The notes under the pieces are model-generated. The model was given only the letters and a program-made list of their open reading frames with translations. It ran no database searches and was not told the origin of the DNA. A stretch of 64,000 nucleotides of DNA from an uncultured Microbacterium sp. (GTDB lineage: Bacteria > Actinomycetota > Actinomycetes > Actinomycetales > Microbacteriaceae), in the NCBI RefSeq assembly GCF_900078385.1, contig NZ_FLQR01000006.1:310001-374000 (forward strand), read 5' to 3'. Shown piece by piece: positions 59,789 through 64,000 of the stretch (position 1 is the stretch's first letter; each line of letters starts with the position of its first letter). The position numbers were made by a program, and so were the translations under genes.

Positions 59789-61512
59789 GCTTCCACCCCC
59801 AGCTGCGACTCGACGATCTCGCGATACGTCTCGCTCGTCTCCAGCAGCTCCTCGTGCGTGCCGACGCCGACCATCCGGCCGTCCTCCAGCACGACGATCC
59901 GGTCCGCGTCGGTGATCGTGGACACCCGCTGCGCGACGACGATCTTGGTGACCTCTGGCAGCTCCCGCCACAGCGCCTGCCGGAGGCGTGCGTCGGTGGC
60001 GAGGTCGAGTGCGGAGAACGAGTCGTCGAACACGAGGATGTCGGGCTGGTGCACGATGGCGCGCGCGATCGCGAGGCGCTGACGCTGGCCCCCGGACACG
60101 TTCGTGCCACCCTGCGCGATGCGCGCGTTCAGCCCGTCCTCCATCTCCTCGACGAAGTCACGGCCCTGCGCGATCTCCAGCGCCGCCCACAGTTCGTCGT
60201 CGGTCGCCTCCTCGCGACCGAACCGGAGGTTCGAGGCGACCGTGCCGGAGAAGAGGAACGGACGCTGCGGCACGAGCCCGATCCCCTTCCACAGCCGATC
60301 GAGGTCGGCCTCGCGCACGTCGACCCCCCCGACGCGGACGGCGCCGCCGGTCACGTCGAACAGGCGTGGGATGAGGGAGATCAGCGTCGTCTTCCCGGAG
60401 CCGGTGGATCCGACGATCGCGACGGTCTCGCCGCGCCGCGCCTCGAAGGTGATGCCCCGCACGACGGGGGATTCCGCACCGGGGTAGGTGAACTCGGCGT
60501 CCGCGAAGGCGACCGTTCCGGGCGCCGGGAAGTCGCTCACCGGGTTCTCGGCGCGCGTGAGGGTGGACTCGCTCGCGAGCACCTCGCCGATGCGTTCGGC
60601 CGACACGGCGGCGCGCGGGATCATGATCGTCATGAAGCTCGCCATCAGGACCCCCATGAGGATCTGGGCGACGTACTGCATGAACGCGAAGAGCGTGCCG
60701 ATCTCGACGTTGCCGGCATCCACCTGGATCGCACCGAACCAGATGACCCCAATGACGGTGACGTTCAGGACGAGCATCGCGACGGGGAAGAGCAGGACGA
60801 AGAGCGACCCGACCTTGCGTCCGACGACCATGATGTCGGTGTTCGCGACGGCGAACCGCTCCTCCTCGATGCGCTCGCGGACGAAGGCGCGGACGACCCG
60901 GACGCCGGTCAGCTGCTCGCGCATCACGCGGTTCACGGCGTCGAGCTTCTCCTGGAAGCTGCGGAACAGCGGGACCATGCGGCTGATGATCAGGAGGACG
61001 AACGCGAGGAGCAGCGGCACCGCGACGGCGATGAGCCAGCTCAGGCCGACGTCCTGCTGGAGCGCCATGATGATGCCGCCGATCGCCAGCAGCGGTGCCG
61101 TGACGAGCATCGTGGCGCCCATCATGGCCAGCATCTGCACCTGCTGCACGTCGTTCGTGTTGCGCGTGATGAGCGACCCCGGGCCGAAGCGCGAGACCTC
61201 GCGCTCGGAGAAGCCGCTGACCTTCTCGTACACGTCGCGGCGGATGTCGCGGCCCGCCGCCATCGCCGCGCGGGCGGCGAGGTAGGTCGCGATGATCGAC
61301 GCGACGATCTGACCGAGCGAGATGCCGAGCATCAGGACGCCGGTCGACCAGATGTAGCCCGTGTCACCGCGTGCGACACCCTTGTCGATGATGTCGGCGT
61401 TCAGCCGCGGGAGATACAGCGACGCGACCGCCGCGACGAACTGGAAGGCCAGGACGCCGAGCAGCAGCCAACGGTACTGCGCGAGGTATTTGAGGAGGAT
61501 TTTGCCGAGCAC
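59785..61512 (-). CDS. Heterodimeric ABC exporter, subunit 1
   Basis: 575-aa exporter half from GTG 61512, which has GGAGAG nearby and gives the usual (V)LGKILLKYLAQYRW start; ATG 61548 would add 12 residues without a ribosome site. Walker A VAIVGSTGSGKTTLI, signature NVSGGQRQRLAIARA, Walker B ILVFDDSFSALDLAT. The catalytic Glu after Walker B is Asp, so this half carries a degenerate ATP site, as in LmrCD/BmrCD-type heterodimers. Confidence 0.9.
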   Translation of the reverse strand: MLGKILLKYLAQYRWLLLGVLAFQFVAAVASLYLPRLNADIIDKGVARGDTGYIWSTGVLMLGISLGQIVASIIATYLAARAAMAAGRDIRRDVYEKVSGFSEREVSRFGPGSLITRNTNDVQQVQMLAMMGATMLVTAPLLAIGGIIMALQQDVGLSWLIAVAVPLLLAFVLLIISRMVPLFRSFQEKLDAVNRVMREQLTGVRVVRAFVRERIEEERFAVANTDIMVVGRKVGSLFVLLFPVAMLVLNVTVIGVIWFGAIQVDAGNVEIGTLFAFMQYVAQILMGVLMASFMTIMIPRAAVSAERIGEVLASESTLTRAENPVSDFPAPGTVAFADAEFTYPGAESPVVRGITFEARRGETVAIVGSTGSGKTTLISLIPRLFDVTGGAVRVGGVDVREADLDRLWKGIGLVPQRPFLFSGTVASNLRFGREEATDDELWAALEIAQGRDFVEEMEDGLNARIAQGGTNVSGGQRQRLAIARAIVHQPDILVFDDSFSALDLATDARLRQALWRELPEVTKIVVAQRVSTITDADRIVVLEDGRMVGVGTHEELLETSETYREIVESQLGVEA

Positions 61513-61619
61513 GAGCTCTCCGAGAATGTCGATCCGACCCGAAAGCATCGCAGAGCGGTGCGCGGGTGTCTACCAGCAGTCTCGCACGCACCGCCGACAC
61601 GCGGCGCGTCGGCGTGGAG

Positions 61620-62498
61620 TCAGTCGTTGCCGCTGGCCGGCGGCGGGCCGAGACGCTCGACCGCCTCGAAGAAGCCGTCGGGCACGGCGGCCTCGATCAG
61701 CGCGGGTAGTGCGGCCAGCCGCTCCAGCGAGCTGACGCCGACGACCGTCGTGTCCACGAGCGGATGCCGCAGTGAGAACTGCAGCGCGGCGGCGGCCAGC
61801 TCGACCGACCACTCCGCCGCGAGCTCGCGGACGCGGGACAGGTGCGCCGCGAAGGCGGCGGGCATCGCGTGGTAGCCGTACGTGTCTGAGCCGTTCGCGA
61901 GCGTGCCGCCGCCGAACGGCGCCGCGTTGAACACCGTCATCCCGAGCTCCCGCGCCCGCACGAACGTGGGCTCGGCCGAACGGTCGACGAGGGTGAAGCG
62001 GTTGTGCGAGAGGACGACGTCGAAGACGCCGGTTTCGACGTACTCGTGCACCTGGGCCATCGTCCCGGAGGCGATCCCGATCGCGCCGATGGCGCCTTCC
62101 TCGCGCAGGGCCAGCAGCGCGGGCACGGCCCCGCCGGAAGCCATGGCCTCGTCGAAGCCGATCGTGTACGGGTCATGCAGCTGGTAGAGCGGGAGGGAGT
62201 CCAGGCCCAGACGCTCGAGCGATTCGGCGAGCGATCGTCGCACGCGGTCGCCGTCGAAGACGCCGGTGTCGCCGTCGCTGTCGGCCTTGGAGTAGACGAG
62301 CTTCCCGGCCGGCAGCCCTCCGGCTCGCCGGATCGCCTCGCCGAGGGCCGCTTCGCTGCGGCCGCCGGCGTAGTTGTTGCTCGTGTCGACGTTGCCCAGG
62401 GGCGAGGCCAGCAGCGCATCGGCGAGGGTGGCGGCGCCGGGACGGGTCCCGAGCGACGAGGCGCCGAGCGTGACCGGGGTGGTGACGGCCGCGTTCAC
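61620..62498 (-). CDS. Aldo/keto reductase
   Basis: 292-aa NADPH-dependent reductase. Active-site tetrad parts are visible: Asp and Tyr in NVDTSNNYAGG, Lys in KLVYSKADSD, His in YQLHDPYTIG. GTG start overlaps the stop of the small acidic gene (GTGA). Substrate unknown; D-threo-aldose-dehydrogenase-like members share the NTSNNYAGGRSE region. Confidence 0.88.
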   Translation of the reverse strand: MNAAVTTPVTLGASSLGTRPGAATLADALLASPLGNVDTSNNYAGGRSEAALGEAIRRAGGLPAGKLVYSKADSDGDTGVFDGDRVRRSLAESLERLGLDSLPLYQLHDPYTIGFDEAMASGGAVPALLALREEGAIGAIGIASGTMAQVHEYVETGVFDVVLSHNRFTLVDRSAEPTFVRARELGMTVFNAAPFGGGTLANGSDTYGYHAMPAAFAAHLSRVRELAAEWSVELAAAALQFSLRHPLVDTTVVGVSSLERLAALPALIEAAVPDGFFEAVERLGPPPASGND

Positions 62499-62686
62499 GC
62501 GTCGTCGTCCGCGCGAGCGGGCGGCTCGTCGAGGTCGACGTCCGGCGTCGCCAGAGCACCGCCGTCCATCTCGTCGCGCACCGCATCGTCGACGGTCGGG
62601 GCGCCCTGCCCGTCGGCGACCGGCGTGCCGTGTTCATCGAGGCCGCCCGCCGTCGGCTCATCGTGTTCCTTCGCGTGATCGCTCAT
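62495..62686 (-). CDS. Acidic small protein upstream of the aldo/keto reductase
   Basis: 63-aa disordered acidic protein (MSDHAKEHDEPTAGGLDEHG start, DEPPARADDDA end). GAGAGGATG site before the ATG at 62686. Translationally coupled to the aldo/keto reductase. Compositionally like the acidic protein at 56251. Confidence 0.55.
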   Translation of the reverse strand: MSDHAKEHDEPTAGGLDEHGTPVADGQGAPTVDDAVRDEMDGGALATPDVDLDEPPARADDDA

Positions 62687-62851
62687 CGCGGCATCCTCTC
62701 CTCGGTGTGCTCCGTGTTCAGGACGATAACGCGGACAACGGCATGGCGCGCGGGGGTTGAGGCGCCCACCTCGCCGTGATAGCGCCTGACCCGCCGCCGG
62801 CACCGCTGCGTCGAACGGAGACCGGGATCAGACGACCGGGTCAGGCACCGC

Positions 62852-63433
62852 GTGCGCCGGGATGCCGTGCGGTCGGTGCGCGAGGCGATCAGGGCTCTGT
62901 CGACGCTGGACATCGTCGACGTCCGGCACGGTCATGGCACATACGTCGGCGCCATGTCCCTCGACCCTATGGTGCAGGCGCTCGTGTTCCGTGGCGTCTT
63001 CTCCCCCGACGGGACCCTCAATGCGCTGCGCGAGGTCGTCGAGGTGCGACTCGCCCCGGACCTCGCACTCGCCGAGACGATCGTCGGCGGCGCTGTCGGC
63101 GAGGATGCCGCGGAGCTGTCCGCGCTCGTGGACGAGATGGTCGAGAAGGCCTCCCGCGGCGAATCGTTCCTCGAGGCCGACCGCGCGTTCCACACGAGGC
63201 TCGTCGCCGTGACGGGGAACCGGCTGGCGGTGCAACTGGTCGCAACGTTCTGGGATGTCCACACCGCCGTCATCCCGGAGCTCGGCATCCCCGTGCCGGA
63301 GGACATCCAGCACACGGCCGAGGCGCACGGCATCATGCTCGCCGCGCTGCGCGGCGACGTCGCGGGCTACCGCCTGGCCGTCATCGAGCACTACCGGCCG
63401 TTGCAGCGTTCGATCTCCGCCGCCACGGCCTGA
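62852..63433 (+). pseudogene. FadR/GntR-family regulator lacking most of its DNA-binding domain
   Basis: The remaining ~193 residues begin in the last helix and wing of the winged helix (SVREAIRALSTLDIVDVRHG) and continue with a complete FCD ligand domain (LREVVEVRLAPDLALAE, ADRAFHTRLVAVTGN, EHYRPLQRSI). The usual ~45 preceding residues are absent in every frame of the upstream 70 bases, which reach a stop at 62780. No ribosome site precedes the GTG. It is probably a remnant from a deletion, unless a non-DNA-binding FCD protein is made. Confidence 0.6.
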
Positions 63434-63742
63434 ATCGGCGCCTTCCTGCCGGATCGATCCGCGCCGGGCTGAGCCGCGCCGGGGTCGATCCGCGCCGGGC
63501 GGGAAGCGCCGGGTTGAGCCGCGCCAAATGGCGGGTTCCGGGGATCGCTCCTCGCCATATGCCGCGGATGAACCGACGGGATGCCGTTCATCGGCGCCGA
63601 ACGGCGGGTGGATGGCGCGGGCACACGCATTTCGGCGCGGATGAATTCGGCGTGGGGTGCATCCAGCCGGCGCGCCGCGCCGGAATACCTTCATGACGCC
63701 CGGCACAGGAGCTCGGACGCATCTCACCGAAGGAGCTGAACG
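63434..63742. repeat. Repeat-rich spacer
   Basis: Two features fill this gap. From about 63450 to 63530, diverged copies of CCGCGCCGGG(G/C)TGA or GATCCGCGCCGGG are arranged in tandem. Then 63576-63639 is the second copy of the dispersed repeat found at 17821-17884; GGATGAAC (63567-63574) and GTTCATC (63586-63592) also form a local hairpin here. AAGGAG near 63730 belongs to the next gene. No reading frame looks coding. Confidence 0.55.
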
Positions 63743-64000
63743 ATGAAGAACCGAGTCCGCTTCGCCGTCGCCGCTGTCGCGGCCGCCGCGTTGACACTCA
63801 CCGCCCTGCCCGCCCAGGCGTGGGGCGGCTCCCCCGCCCGCGGGACGATCGTCGACGTGGCCGTGGCCGCCTCCGGCGGGGGCACCCCCGACACGAACCC
63901 CTACGACTACGACCTGCTCGTGCAGGCTGTCGTCGCGACGGGCCTGGACGGGGCGCTGTCCGACACCAGTACGACGTACACGGTGTTCGCACCGAACGAC
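63743..64000 (+). CDS. Secreted fasciclin (FAS1)-domain protein (3' partial)
   Basis: 86 codons before the right edge. A Sec signal peptide (MKNRVRFAVAAVAAAALTLT, cleavage likely after AQA near residue 26) is followed by the start of a FAS1 domain: NPYDYDLLVQAVVATGLDGA and TYTVFAPND, the typical TVFAPxD entry. AAGGAG lies seven bases before the ATG. FAS1 proteins mediate adhesion at the cell surface. The rest of the gene lies outside the window. Confidence 0.82.
   Translation, partial: MKNRVRFAVAAVAAAALTLTALPAQAWGGSPARGTIVDVAVAASGGGTPDTNPYDYDLLVQAVVATGLDGALSDTSTTYTVFAPND

Noticed and set aside
63542..63696. Possible small gene in the repeat-rich spacer
   Set aside because: Composed of repeat units, no ribosome site or coding-like codon pattern.

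Overview
The window is a high-GC chromosomal stretch with GC-rich third codon positions, frequent GTG starts and four-base stop/start overlaps (ATGA, GTGA). Its gene content (a paa cluster with a TetR-type regulator, several copies of a small protein family typical of Microbacteriaceae, paired DesA-type desaturases) points to an actinobacterium, most likely Microbacteriaceae and close to Microbacterium. That placement is inference from content and composition. No rRNA, tRNA, CRISPR array, transposase or phage gene was seen.

Bases 1-5944 hold a truncated ABC importer of the sulfonate/nitrate type (two permeases and an ATPase; the binding protein would lie off the left edge), a CynX-type MFS carrier, and an FAD aromatic hydroxylase followed by a MarR regulator. 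Bases 6048-18563 form an apparent organosulfur/flavin-monooxygenase region. Leftward runs an alpha/beta hydrolase, an O-acetylhomoserine sulfhydrylase, an LLM monooxygenase and an FMN reductase. Rightward runs a five-gene peptide-type ABC importer feeding a second LLM monooxygenase. A sulfurtransferase, a flavin reductase and an orphan response regulator follow. A DoxX-like membrane protein (18643-19233) stands alone under a strong palindrome.

Bases 19374-28842 are the phenylacetate (paa) catabolic cluster: paaF-paaH-paaZ-paaI and paaA-B-C-D-E-G, all leftward, with the divergent regulator paaR. Two matching 22-bp operators sit in front of paaF and paaA. The ligase PaaK and thiolase PaaJ are not in the window.

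Bases 28843-34984 carry a cold-shock protein with an unusual in-frame upstream reading frame, a fatty-acid desaturase, a small alarmone synthetase, and a four-gene operon: a radical SAM protein resembling tetraether/membrane-spanning lipid synthases, a small membrane protein, an Lgt-family protein and a proline-rich membrane protein. This operon is one of the two best candidates for an undescribed system.

Bases 35791-42912 contain four copies of a ~110-residue protein family (apparently DUF7882). One copy is in an operon with dps; another is divergent from a MarR regulator together with two further small proteins. Between them sits a tightly coupled acyl-CoA dehydrogenase / PIG-L-methyltransferase / glycosyltransferase operon. 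This family is the second main candidate.

Bases 42951-64000 are mixed: a VIT1-type metal transporter, a second desaturase, two coupled alpha/beta hydrolases, a drug-efflux MFS protein, a ThuA-like/cyclase-fold pair, a DUF6766 protein with a 36-residue micro-protein, a sugar-type ABC importer, a zinc alcohol dehydrogenase with small stress-like genes, a DUF72 protein, a heterodimeric ABC exporter, an aldo/keto reductase, a decapitated GntR regulator, a repeat-rich spacer and the start of a secreted fasciclin-domain protein cut by the right edge.
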